Source: Paracoccus sp. S-4012
GTDB lineage: Bacteria > Pseudomonadota > Alphaproteobacteria > Rhodobacterales > Rhodobacteraceae
Assembly: GCF_009674885.1 (NCBI RefSeq)
Contig: NZ_WKKA01000003.1
Location: forward strand, 62,001-126,000
DNA length: 64,000 nt
Direction of reading: 5' to 3'
Position numbers and translations under genes: made by a program
Notes under the pieces: generated by a model
What the model saw: only the letters and a program-made list of their open reading frames with translations
Told to the model about the DNA's origin: nothing
Database searches by the model: none
Shown here: in pieces, positions 22,958 to 31,593 of the stretch
Position numbering within the stretch: position 1 is the stretch's first letter
Layout: each line of letters begins with the position of its first letter

Positions 22958-25162
22958 ATGAGTTCGCGCAACCAGAACTACATGGCCTGGCCCTTCAACA
23001 ATCAGGACCAGGACCAGGATCAGGATCAGGATCAGTACCAGGATCAAGACCAGGACCAGGACCAGGACCAGGACCAGGACCAGAGCCAGGATCAGTCACA
23101 GTCGAGCGAGAGCTCCAACGACAACTCCAACGCCAATGACAACGGCAACGGCAATGGTAACGGCAACCTCAACCTGAACGGGAACGGGAGCCTGAACGCC
23201 AACGGGAACCTGAACGGCAACGCGAACCTGAACCTCAACAGCAACACGGCTGACAACGAGGCTGGCAACCGGGCAGACAACCGGGCTGACAACCGGGCCG
23301 AGAACTCGGCCGAGAACCGGGCCGAGAACTCGGCCGAGAACCGGGCCGAGAACAACACCGACGTCGACACGGACGTGGACACGAATGTCGATACCGACGT
23401 GAACGTCGACGTCGATCTCGGCTTCGACATGACCGGCTGGCAGCCCAGCGACGACGACTTCGCCGATATCGACCTCAGCGGCAGCGCAAGCGTCGACAAC
23501 CTGCTCGTCAACCGCGACGGCGACATCAATCTGGGCTTCCAGAACGACATCAGCATGGACAACATGCTGCGCGATGCCCTGAACGGTGGCGGCAACGACA
23601 GCGCGCAGACGATCGTCCAGGCTGGCAACATGCAGGACAACGACGTCCTCCATAACGCCACCGTCTCGAACGACGGCACGTTCAACCAGAACGGTGATGC
23701 GATCGCCGGCGATGCCAATGCCGACGAGGGCATCAACGTCTCGCCCGACGGCGGCACCGGCGGCGGCGCCGGAAGTGCGGATGGCGGCGATGGCGTTGCC
23801 GCGGCGTTCGGCGGCAGCGTGCTGGCCGGCGGCGGCGAGGCCACGGCCGGTAACGGCGGTGACTCGGGCGCGATCGGCGGCTATGCCGACGGCGGCTCGG
23901 GCGGCGATGCGGATGCCGATGGCGGCAATGCCGATGGCGGCAGCGGCGGCGATTCCGGCGCGATCGGCGGCTTTGGCGGTGACGCCGAGTCGGCGGGCGT
24001 TGGTCTCGGCGTCGGCCTTGGCGGCAACGCCTCGGGCGGCGACGGCACGGGCCTCGGCCTCGGTCTCGGCGCCGGTCTCGGCGGTGACGGTCGGGGCGGC
24101 GTCGGTGACGCCGATGCCGACGGTACGGGTGTCGGCGTGGGCGTCGGGGGCCGCGGTGCGAGCGGCGGCGATGCCGGGGACGGCGGCAACTCGGGCGCGG
24201 TCGGCGCCGGGGGTGACGGCGACAACGGCGGCGATGCCGGGGACGGCGGCAACTCGGGCGCGGTCGGCGCCGGGGGTGACGGCGACAACGGCGGCCACTC
24301 GCATGCGGGCGATGCCGGGGACGGCGGGCTCGGCCTCGGGCTCGGCCTGATCGGCGTCGGTCTCGGCGGTGACGCCGATGGCCGCGGCGGCGACAGCGGC
24401 AATGCCCCCGGCGGTGACGGCGGCAATGGCCGGGCCGACAGCGATGCCGACTACGACGGCACCGGCGGCGCCGGTGGCGACGGCGGCAACGGGCGTGCCG
24501 ACAGCGACGCCGACTATGACGGCACCGGCGGCGCCGGTGGCGACGGCGGCAACGGCGGCGGGCTCGGCGCGGGCCTCGGCGCGGCGCTCGGCGAGGGCGG
24601 TAACGGCCGCGGCGGCGACGGCGACGGCACGGGGACCGGCGAAGGCACCGGCACCGCCGGCGACGGCGGCACCTCCGAGGGCAATGGCGGCGGCCTCGGC
24701 CTCGGCCTGGCGCTCGGCGGCCGCGGCGGCAATGCCGACTCGGACGGCGGCGCGGGCGGCAGCGGCCATGCCGGCGGCGGCTCTGCCGATGGCGGCGCGG
24801 GCGGCAGCGCCCATGCGGGCGGCGGCTACTCCTGGGCCGGCGACGGCGGCAGCGCGCTCGGTCTTGGCGGCGCGGGCATCGGTGGCGCGGGCAGCAATGC
24901 CGACAGCGGCAACGGCGGGGCCGGCGGCGATATCTGGACCGGCGACGGCGGTTCCGCCTATTCCGGGACGTGGGGCTCGAACAACGGCGACGACGGCTAT
25001 GTGAATGGCTACTCGACCGCCTCGGCCGACGCGATCCTCGAGACGACCGCCTTCAACCAGAGCATCGTCATGGGGGCCAACGTGCTTGGCAACCAGGTCG
25101 ACATGACCGTGGTCGGCGGCAGCCTGAGCTCGACCGTTGTCGGCGACGACGACATGAGCTGA
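22958..25162 (+). CDS. Low-complexity Asp/Asn/Gly-rich repeat protein, predicted type I secretion cargo
   Basis: This 734-residue protein has no signal peptide. The order is: a short head, an alternating Gln-Asp tract (16-48), an Asn-Gly/Asn-Leu tract (60-97), Ala-Asp-Asn-Arg and Ala-Glu-Asn-Arg repeats (about 105-132), and a Asp-Val-Asp-Thr tract (135-153). An acidic linker leads to about 420 residues of Gly/Asp-rich repeats (about 265-690) and a 45-residue folded-looking tail with GANVLGNQV and VVGGSL. Canonical RTX nonapeptides are not seen. The strong acidity suggests cation binding outside the cell. An ABC exporter and HlyD-type adaptor lie three genes downstream. The function is unknown; an adhesin, biofilm matrix or surface-layer role is inference. 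Confidence 0.8.
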   Translation: MSSRNQNYMAWPFNNQDQDQDQDQDQYQDQDQDQDQDQDQDQSQDQSQSSESSNDNSNANDNGNGNGNGNLNLNGNGSLNANGNLNGNANLNLNSNTADNEAGNRADNRADNRAENSAENRAENSAENRAENNTDVDTDVDTNVDTDVNVDVDLGFDMTGWQPSDDDFADIDLSGSASVDNLLVNRDGDINLGFQNDISMDNMLRDALNGGGNDSAQTIVQAGNMQDNDVLHNATVSNDGTFNQNGDAIAGDANADEGINVSPDGGTGGGAGSADGGDGVAAAFGGSVLAGGGEATAGNGGDSGAIGGYADGGSGGDADADGGNADGGSGGDSGAIGGFGGDAESAGVGLGVGLGGNASGGDGTGLGLGLGAGLGGDGRGGVGDADADGTGVGVGVGGRGASGGDAGDGGNSGAVGAGGDGDNGGDAGDGGNSGAVGAGGDGDNGGHSHAGDAGDGGLGLGLGLIGVGLGGDADGRGGDSGNAPGGDGGNGRADSDADYDGTGGAGGDGGNGRADSDADYDGTGGAGGDGGNGGGLGAGLGAALGEGGNGRGGDGDGTGTGEGTGTAGDGGTSEGNGGGLGLGLALGGRGGNADSDGGAGGSGHAGGGSADGGAGGSAHAGGGYSWAGDGGSALGLGGAGIGGAGSNADSGNGGAGGDIWTGDGGSAYSGTWGSNNGDDGYVNGYSTASADAILETTAFNQSIVMGANVLGNQVDMTVVGGSLSSTVVGDDDMS
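23003..23100 (+). repeat. Hexanucleotide CAGGAC/CAGGAT tract (Gln-Asp repeats)
   Basis: About 16 six-base units encode alternating Gln-Asp, with a few TAC or AGC substitutions near the middle and end. Because the unit is six bases, slippage would change length without breaking the frame. Confidence 0.9.
23268..23353 (+). repeat. 12-bp repeat tract (Asn-Arg-Ala-Glu/Asp)
   Basis: Repeated AACCGGGCCGAG-like units alternate with AACTCGGCCGAG to encode NRAE and NSAE blocks. The last copies are nearly identical at the DNA level. Confidence 0.85.
24170..24295 (+). repeat. Perfect 63-bp tandem duplication in the Gly-rich region
   Basis: Bases 24170-24232 and 24233-24295 are the same 63-bp unit, encoding 21 residues that include GNSGAVGAG. 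The identity indicates recent duplication. Confidence 0.9.
24434..24559 (+). repeat. Second, near-perfect 63-bp tandem duplication
   Basis: Units start at 24434 and 24497 and encode 21 residues containing ADSDADYDGTGG. The copies differ at a few third-codon positions, so they are older than the 24170 duplication. Confidence 0.88.
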
Positions 25163-25178
25163 GGCCCGTCCTGAGACC

Positions 25179-25214
25179 GGCCTGCGCGGGCGCCCCCGCG
25201 CAGGCCATTTGCTT
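25179..25214 (+). terminator. Intercistronic hairpin, likely attenuator
   Basis: A perfect 12-bp stem (25179-25190 with 25195-25206) with loop CGCC lies between the two exported-protein genes. It is followed by ATTTGCTT, a weak T-rich tail. It would partly terminate transcription so that the abundant repeat protein is made in excess over the downstream genes. Confidence 0.6.
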
Positions 25215-25258
25215 GGCGCCAAGCGGCTGCGGTGCTTCAGCACAAGGATTTTCGAGTG

Positions 25259-27202
25259 ATGTTTTTGAACGACGCCGCTCAAGACGCGATCCGGCATTTC
25301 ATCGGCCTCTTCGCGCTCACGCAGGAAGACCCGCGCCTGCGCCTCGATTACGACGATCTCGCGATGCAGATGCCGAGCGTCGATCCGGGGAGGATCAGCG
25401 CCCTCGATGCCCGCGTGTCGCATTCCTACACCCCCCTCGATGCAAACGGCGCCGTCCGCTACACGCCCGAGGGTGTTCTGGCCCAGGGCGGGGCGAGCCT
25501 CGGCATCCGCGGCGTGCCCGACGTGCCGATGCACTCGATCCCCCTCGCGCCGATCGCGACGCCGCCGTTCCGCGACCATGACCATGGCGGGACCGCGAGG
25601 GCGCATGCCGCGGACCCGGTCTTCGAGATCGAGCCGCCGCCGTCGGTCGCCGTCGTGATCCATCAGCAGTTGCGGCTGGAGGACGTGGACCTGCTGGCCC
25701 CCGACATGTTCGCGGGCAGCGTCCTGTCGCAGACGGCCCTGGCCCAGCAGCTCGATGCCCTGACCGAGATCGCCCTGTCGATCGGCGTCCAGGTGCAGCT
25801 GGACCTGCCGGAAAGCGAGGCATCGTTCCTTGGCATGGCCGAGGCGCTCTTCGCCGCCGAGGTGCCGGAGGCGCCCGAAGGCGTCACCGCCATCACCTTC
25901 CACGGCGCCGATGCGGCGGGGCAGTTCCTGAACGGCGTCTCGGTGGAGGAGGCGCCGGTCCTCGACGACCTGCTGCCCGCCGGATGGAAGGACGCGCTGC
26001 CCGGCCGCGGCCCCGCCGACGACGCGGACGGCAGCGGGGGCGGCCGCGCCGATGACGGCCCGGTGCACGAGATCGTCCACGGCGCCAACCTGCTGCTGAA
26101 CGAGGTCTCGCTGCAGGCCAGCTGGATCGCGGCCCCGGTGATGGTGGTCGGCGGCGCGAGCTACAGCTTCAACCTCATAAGCCAGGTCAACGCCTGGTCG
26201 GACACCGACACGATCCTCGGCGCGCTCGCGGGCGGGATCGGCTGCGCGCCGACGACTTCGGTGAACTACGCCTCTCTGGTGGAGGCCGCGCGCCCGGTGC
26301 TGAGGGGGGCGGAGGGCGACGACGGCCAGCCTGTCTTCTGGGCCGTCACCACGATCGAGGGCAGCCTGATCAACTTCAACTGGGTCAAGCAGACCAACTT
26401 CGTCAGCGATGGCGACGTGACCTCGATCACGCTGACAGGGTCGGAGACGACGCTGGTCTTCGGCGCCAACGGTGCCGCCAACCAGGTCTCGCTGGTCGAG
26501 ATCGGCATGTTCTTCGACCTGATCGTGGTCGACGGCAACCTCATCAACCTTGCCGCGATCCTGCAGACCAACGTCCTTTACGACAACGACCACGTCATCG
26601 GCGGCGGCCGCGCGAGCGGCTCAAGCGGCGACAACCTGCTGCTCAACGACGCGCGCATCCACGAGGCGGGCCTCGCCAACCACGCGCAGGCGCAGGGTGC
26701 CTATCTCGACCTGCTGGACGGCGGCCTGGGTGGCTCGCGGGTGCCGGACGGGCTGGCCGGTGATCCGGCCTTCGCCGGGCTGGACGTGCTGCGGGTGCTG
26801 CACGTCAAGGGCGACCTGATCACCGCGCAGATCATCCAGCAGCTCAACATCCTCGGCGACGCCGATCAGGTGGACCTGCTGCGGGCCGAGGCGCTCGGCG
26901 GGCCGGGCACGGTCTCGGTCACGACCGGCTCGAACGTGCTCGTCAACGCGGCCTCGATCGCCGAGTTCGGGCTCGATTCCACGATTCATTCACGCGGGGG
27001 CGTCTATTCCGACGCCCTGATCCACCAGGCGGAGTTCATTTCAGATGGTCCATCCGGTTACGAAGGCCTCGCGAGCGAGGCGGTCCTGTTCCTGGCGGAC
27101 GGCATGCTGAGCGGCGCGGCGCCCGCGGACGATCTGGCGCCCGCGCCGATCGTGGCGGCGGATGGGCTCGCCGCCGACCCGATGCAGTCGGTGCTGGCAT
27201 GA
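25259..27202 (+). CDS. Predicted secreted repeat protein with GAN-type motifs
   Basis: I do not recognise a named family. The 647-residue protein has no signal peptide. The start is the ATG at 25259, 10 bp after AAGGA. The first 270 residues are mixed alpha/beta. The rest carries four spaced repeats beginning near residues 275, 402, 457 and 557, each with a (G/D)xNxLxN core. They are commonly followed by a VVxG(G/N)xL strand and a NxLxDxD turn. The same GAN...NQV...VVGGSL pattern closes the 734-residue repeat protein upstream, suggesting a shared export or assembly domain. It overlaps the exporter ATPase gene by ATGA. Confidence 0.72.
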   Translation: MFLNDAAQDAIRHFIGLFALTQEDPRLRLDYDDLAMQMPSVDPGRISALDARVSHSYTPLDANGAVRYTPEGVLAQGGASLGIRGVPDVPMHSIPLAPIATPPFRDHDHGGTARAHAADPVFEIEPPPSVAVVIHQQLRLEDVDLLAPDMFAGSVLSQTALAQQLDALTEIALSIGVQVQLDLPESEASFLGMAEALFAAEVPEAPEGVTAITFHGADAAGQFLNGVSVEEAPVLDDLLPAGWKDALPGRGPADDADGSGGGRADDGPVHEIVHGANLLLNEVSLQASWIAAPVMVVGGASYSFNLISQVNAWSDTDTILGALAGGIGCAPTTSVNYASLVEAARPVLRGAEGDDGQPVFWAVTTIEGSLINFNWVKQTNFVSDGDVTSITLTGSETTLVFGANGAANQVSLVEIGMFFDLIVVDGNLINLAAILQTNVLYDNDHVIGGGRASGSSGDNLLLNDARIHEAGLANHAQAQGAYLDLLDGGLGGSRVPDGLAGDPAFAGLDVLRVLHVKGDLITAQIIQQLNILGDADQVDLLRAEALGGPGTVSVTTGSNVLVNAASIAEFGLDSTIHSRGGVYSDALIHQAEFISDGPSGYEGLASEAVLFLADGMLSGAAPADDLAPAPIVAADGLAADPMQSVLA

Positions 27203-29148
27203 GCGGCCCAAGGCTGCGGCTCGACGCGGAGAGCCGCGTGGACCCCCCGAAGGTCGGCACCGCGACGCGGGAGGCGCAGGCCCCCGCGGCGCCTGGCCTC
27301 GGGCGCACGATCGAAGCGCAGGCGGGGCGGGTGACGACCCCCGCCCCGGCCGCGAAGGGCGGCGGGGCAGGAGGGGACGCGGACACGCGCCCCGGCTTCC
27401 ACCGCCGCGTGGCCGAGACCGACATCGCCGGCGCGCTGCCCCGCGCCCTGCGCGCCATCACCTCCAACATGGTGGCGGTGATGGTCTTCACCTTCGCCAC
27501 CAACGTCCTGATCCTCGCGATCCCGCTTTACCTGTTCCAGATCTCGGACCGGGTGCTGACCAGCCGCTCGACCGACACGCTGGTGATGCTGACGGTGGTG
27601 ATCGTCGGCGCGGTCATCCTGCAGGCGATCTTCGACGCCATCCGCCGCTTCATCCTGATGCGGACCTCGGTCGATCTCTCGGCCCGGCTCGGCGCGCCGA
27701 TCCTGTCGGCGGCGGCGCGGGCAGCGCTGCACAGCAACGGGCGCGAATACCAGATCCTGGGCGACCTGCAGCAGCTGCGGACCTTCCTCGTCTCGGGCAC
27801 GCTGCTCGCGTTCCTCGACCTGCCCTTCGCGCCGCTCTTCGTGCTGGCGATCTTCCTCGTCCACCCGGACCTCGGCTTCATCGTCGCCGGGACCGCGCTG
27901 CTGCTGCTGATCATCGCGCTGACGAACCAGAAGATCACCGCCAAGCCCTTCGCCGAGGCGACCCGGCACCAGACCCACGCCAACCTCCACCTCGACTCGA
28001 TGGCGCGCAACTCGCAGATCATCAACGCCCTCGCGATGATCCCCGAGGCGGTGACGATCTGGGGCCGCGACGCCATCGCCTCGATGCGGGCGCAGGTGCG
28101 GGCGCAGGACCGCAACATCATGACCTCGGCCGCCTCGCGCGCGGTGCGGCTGCTGACGCAGGTCGGCATCCTCGGCTGGGGCGCGTGGCTGGCGCTGCAT
28201 GGCGAGATCACCGGCGGCATGGTCATCGCCGCCTCGATCATCGCCGGCCGCGCGCTCGCCCCGATCGAGGGCGCGATCGAGGGCTGGAACCACTTCCTGC
28301 TGTCGCGTTCTGCCTATGGGCGCATCGCGACCCTGCTCAAGGCGTCGCCGCTGAACCACGACCGGCTGCGGCTGCCGCGGCCGGAGGGGCGGCTGGACGT
28401 CGAGCGGCTGCTCTATGTCCCGCAGGGCACGAAGCGGGTGGTGCTGAACTCGATCACCTTCTCGCTCAAGCCCGGCGCCTCCTGCGCCATCGTCGGCAAT
28501 TCGGGCGCGGGCAAGACGACGCTGGGCAAGATGCTGGTCGGCTCGATCCTGCCCACCTCGGGCAGCGTGCGGCTGGACCTCATGGACCTCAGGAACTGGG
28601 ACCAGCGGCAACTGGGCGAGAGCATCGGCTACCTGCCCCAGGACGTGCAGCTCTTCCCCGGCACCATCAAGATGAACATCGCCCGGATGCGCGAGGATGC
28701 CACCGACGCGCAGATCTACGAGGCGGCGGTGCTCGCCGATGTCCATGACATGATCGCCATGCTGCCCGAGGGCTACGAGACCGTGGTGGGGCCGGACGGC
28801 TCGCCGCTCTCGGGCGGGCAGAAGCAGCGCATCGCGCTCGCCCGCGCTTTCTTCGGCAGCCCGCGCTTCGTGGTAATGGACGAGCCGAACTCGAACCTCG
28901 ACAGCGCCGGGGACCGCGCGCTGGCGCTCGCCATGCAGCACGCCAAGCGCAGCGGGATCACGGTCGTCGTCGTCACCCAGAAGGCCCAATTGCTGCAGCA
29001 TGTGGACAACATCATGCTGCTGGCCGACGGACAGATCGCGATGTTCGGCGCGCGCGAGCGGATGCTGAAGGCGCTGGCCGAGCGCGGCTCCGGGCAGCCC
29101 GCGCCGGGCGCCCCGATAGCCGGGACCGCCCCGGCGGCCGCGGGCTGA
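27199..29148 (+). CDS. Type I secretion ABC transporter, permease-ATPase fusion
   Basis: The 649-residue protein has an 80-residue Pro/Ala-rich N-terminal extension, a six-helix ABC membrane domain (about 90-380) and an ATPase domain. Walker A is GNSGAGKTT at 433-441, the signature is LSGGQ at 537-541, and Walker B is VVMDEPNSNLD. There is no C39 peptidase domain, so leader cleavage of bacteriocin type is not expected. It resembles PrtD/RsaD-type exporters of RTX and surface proteins. It forms the inner-membrane part of the exporter with the following HlyD-family gene. No TolC-like outer-membrane gene is in the window. Confidence 0.93.
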   Translation: MSGPRLRLDAESRVDPPKVGTATREAQAPAAPGLGRTIEAQAGRVTTPAPAAKGGGAGGDADTRPGFHRRVAETDIAGALPRALRAITSNMVAVMVFTFATNVLILAIPLYLFQISDRVLTSRSTDTLVMLTVVIVGAVILQAIFDAIRRFILMRTSVDLSARLGAPILSAAARAALHSNGREYQILGDLQQLRTFLVSGTLLAFLDLPFAPLFVLAIFLVHPDLGFIVAGTALLLLIIALTNQKITAKPFAEATRHQTHANLHLDSMARNSQIINALAMIPEAVTIWGRDAIASMRAQVRAQDRNIMTSAASRAVRLLTQVGILGWGAWLALHGEITGGMVIAASIIAGRALAPIEGAIEGWNHFLLSRSAYGRIATLLKASPLNHDRLRLPRPEGRLDVERLLYVPQGTKRVVLNSITFSLKPGASCAIVGNSGAGKTTLGKMLVGSILPTSGSVRLDLMDLRNWDQRQLGESIGYLPQDVQLFPGTIKMNIARMREDATDAQIYEAAVLADVHDMIAMLPEGYETVVGPDGSPLSGGQKQRIALARAFFGSPRFVVMDEPNSNLDSAGDRALALAMQHAKRSGITVVVVTQKAQLLQHVDNIMLLADGQIAMFGARERMLKALAERGSGQPAPGAPIAGTAPAAAG

Positions 29149-29161
29149 GGGGGGAGAGACC

Positions 29162-30499
29162 ATGAGCACCTCACTCGTGCCGCAGCAGGACTGGTCCATG
29201 GATGCCCCGCGTTCCGTCGGGCGCTTCGTCATCTTCGGGCTGGTGCTGATGGCGGTCTCCTTCGGCGGCTTCGGCCTCTGGGCCTTCCGCGCCCCGCTCT
29301 CCGCCGCGGTCCTGTCCTCGGGCACCTTCGTCGCCACGGGGCGCAACAAGATCGTCCAGCACCTCGAGGGCGGCGTCATCGACGAGATCCTCGTCGCCGA
29401 GGGCGACCGGGTCGAGGCCGGCACCCCTCTGGTGCGGCTCGACCAGACCGCGCCGCTGGCGAACCTGCGCGAGCTGACGCTGCGCCGCGCGCGGCTGGAG
29501 GCGATCGCGGCGCGTCTGCGGGCGGAATATGCGGGCGAGGACCGCGTGGACTGGCCGCCCTTCTTCGAGGAGCAGCGCGCAGACCCCGAGATCCGCGACA
29601 TCGTGGTCGACCAGCAGACCAACTTCGACGCGTCGCGCGCCAAGTTCGCCAGCGACATCCTGCTGCTGCAGAGCAACATCGCCGCCGCGCAGGCGCGGCT
29701 GACCGGCTTCGACGACCAGCTCGATTCGCTCCTGCGGCAGAAGGCGCTGCTGCAGGAGGATTACGACGCCCGCGCGCAGTTGCTGGACCGCGGCCTCGTC
29801 CGCCGCCCCGAGGTCAACGCCCTCTCGCGCGCCATCGCCGATGCCGATGGCGAGGCGGGACGGCTGCGCTCGCAGCGGGCCGAAGTCGAGGAGATGATTA
29901 CCAAGGCGCGGACCCAGATCGAGCAGGCCCGCAACGAGGACCGCTCGACCACGCTGGACGAGATGCAGACCATCGACGCCGAGCTGGACTCGGTCCGCGA
30001 GCAGTCTATGACCGCTGAGAATGTCCTCACCCGCGCCGAGATCCACTCGCCGGTCGCGGGCACGGTCGTGCGGCTGCACTATCACACCGCGGGCGGCGTG
30101 ATCGAGCCGGGCAAGCCGATCCTCGAGATCCTGCCCAACGACGTGCCGCTGATCGTCGAGACGCAGGTGCTGCGGACCGACGTGGACAGCATCAGGATCG
30201 GCCAGCGGGCCAACATCCGCCTGACCGCGCTGAACCAGCGGACCACGCCGGTGCTGGAGGGCGAGCTGATCTACCTCTCGGCCGACGCCATCCCGGTGAA
30301 TGCTGCCGACGGCACGCAGCGCGACGTCTACCTCGTCCGGGTGGACATTCCGCAGAGCGAGCTCGCGCGCATCCGCGGCTTCTCGCCCACGCCGGGCATG
30401 CCGGCCGAGGTGATGATCGAGACCGCCTCGCGCACCTTCGCGCAGTATCTGGTCAAGCCGATCAGCGACTCGCTGGCGCGGGCGTTTCTGGAGAATTGA
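29162..30499 (+). CDS. HlyD-family type I secretion periplasmic adaptor
   Basis: This 445-residue membrane fusion protein has one N-terminal membrane helix (about 20-45), a lipoyl/barrel-sandwich half (GNKIVQHLEGG-like region near 60), long coiled coils (about 110-285) and a closing barrel with the HSPVAGTVV motif near residue 296. It links the ABC exporter to an outer-membrane TolC-type channel. The ATG follows GGGGAGAG 13 bp after the exporter stop, so it is the last gene of the secretion operon. Confidence 0.93.
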   Translation: MSTSLVPQQDWSMDAPRSVGRFVIFGLVLMAVSFGGFGLWAFRAPLSAAVLSSGTFVATGRNKIVQHLEGGVIDEILVAEGDRVEAGTPLVRLDQTAPLANLRELTLRRARLEAIAARLRAEYAGEDRVDWPPFFEEQRADPEIRDIVVDQQTNFDASRAKFASDILLLQSNIAAAQARLTGFDDQLDSLLRQKALLQEDYDARAQLLDRGLVRRPEVNALSRAIADADGEAGRLRSQRAEVEEMITKARTQIEQARNEDRSTTLDEMQTIDAELDSVREQSMTAENVLTRAEIHSPVAGTVVRLHYHTAGGVIEPGKPILEILPNDVPLIVETQVLRTDVDSIRIGQRANIRLTALNQRTTPVLEGELIYLSADAIPVNAADGTQRDVYLVRVDIPQSELARIRGFSPTPGMPAEVMIETASRTFAQYLVKPISDSLARAFLEN

Positions 30500-30636
30500 C
30501 CGGCCTGGCGGCGGTGTTTCCGGCGCGGAAGCAATCATCTTCCTGGGGCGGCGATTGTCGCGCGGCCAGCGGAGCCCATCTCCTTTGACGGAAGGGGCGA
30601 CATCCCTGCCGCCGCCCCGAACTGAAAGGAAGCTCC

Positions 30637-31578
30637 ATGCAAACCCGCGAACTCGGCCGTTCCGGCATCGCCATCGCTCCGCTGGTCCTCGGCGGCAACG
30701 TCTTCGGCTGGACCGCCGACCGCGACCGCTCCTTCGCGCTTTTGGACCGCTTCGTCGAACGCGGCTTCAACGCCATCGACACCGCGGATTCCTACTCGGC
30801 CTGGGTGCCGGGGAACGCGGGCGGCGATTCGGAGACGGTGATCGGCGAGTGGCTCGCGAAGCGCGGGCGGCGCGACGACGTGGTGGTGATGACCAAGACC
30901 GGGATGTGGGACAGCCGCCCCGGGCTCTCGGCCAGGAACATCGAGGCGGCGGTGGAGGACTCGCTCAAGCGCCTCCGGATCGATCACATCGACGTCTACT
31001 TCGCCCATATCGACGACAAGGACGTACCGCTGGAAGAAACCCTTGGCGCCTTCGGGCGGCAGGTGGAAGCGGGCCGGGTGCGCGCGCTCGGCGCCTCGAA
31101 CATCGAGGCCGACCGCATCCGGCAGGCGCTCGAGGTCTCGAAGGCTCAAGGGCTGCCGCGCTACGAGGTCATCCAGCCGGCATACAACCTCTATGACCGC
31201 GCGACGTTCGAGGACTCGCTGCGGCCGGTGATCGAGGCCGAGGGCCTTGGCGCCGTCAGCTTCTACGCCCTCGCCGCTGGCTTCCTGACCGGCAAATACC
31301 GCACCAAGGCCGACCTCGAGGGGGCCAGCCGCAAGGGCATGGTGTCGCGCTACTTCGACGAACGAGGCGAGCGGGTGCTGAAGGGACTGCGCGAAGTCTC
31401 GGGCGAGGTCGGCGCCGCTCCGGCACAGGTGGCGCTCGCCTGGCTGATGTCGCGTCCGGGCCTCACGGCGCCGATCGCGAGCGCGACGAGCCTCGAACAG
31501 CTCGACGAAATCCTCGGCGCGGTGGACGTGACCCTCCCCGCCGACGCGCTCGAGCGGCTCGACGCCGCGAGCCGCTGA
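30637..31578 (+). CDS. Aldo/keto reductase
   Basis: This 313-residue TIM-barrel oxidoreductase has the catalytic tetrad visible as D and Y in IDTADSYS, K in VVMTKTG and H in VYFAHIDD. A C-terminal NADPH-binding segment (PIASATSLEQLDE) is present. It resembles the YajO/Tas subgroup that reduces aldehydes and ketones with NADPH. AAGGA precedes the ATG. It is followed 15 bp later by a glutathione-transferase gene, and together they suggest detoxification of reactive carbonyls or quinones. Confidence 0.9.
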   Translation: MQTRELGRSGIAIAPLVLGGNVFGWTADRDRSFALLDRFVERGFNAIDTADSYSAWVPGNAGGDSETVIGEWLAKRGRRDDVVVMTKTGMWDSRPGLSARNIEAAVEDSLKRLRIDHIDVYFAHIDDKDVPLEETLGAFGRQVEAGRVRALGASNIEADRIRQALEVSKAQGLPRYEVIQPAYNLYDRATFEDSLRPVIEAEGLGAVSFYALAAGFLTGKYRTKADLEGASRKGMVSRYFDERGERVLKGLREVSGEVGAAPAQVALAWLMSRPGLTAPIASATSLEQLDEILGAVDVTLPADALERLDAASR

Positions 31579-31593
31579 ACGGAGGGACCCGAC

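Noticed and set aside
22729..23139. A 136-codon plus-strand frame overlapping the start of the repeat protein
   Set aside because: It reads the hexanucleotide tract in another frame (Gly-Pro repeats), has no ribosome-binding site and lacks any domain.
24170..24559. 63-bp repeats as a possible CRISPR or integration site
   Set aside because: They are contiguous, in-frame coding duplications without spacers or mobile genes.
23096..26593. An 1165-codon antisense frame across both secreted-protein genes
   Set aside because: The Ala/Arg/Val-rich translation has no signature and follows the Gly/Asp repeats of the sense strand. The sense genes have good starts and fit the exporter context.
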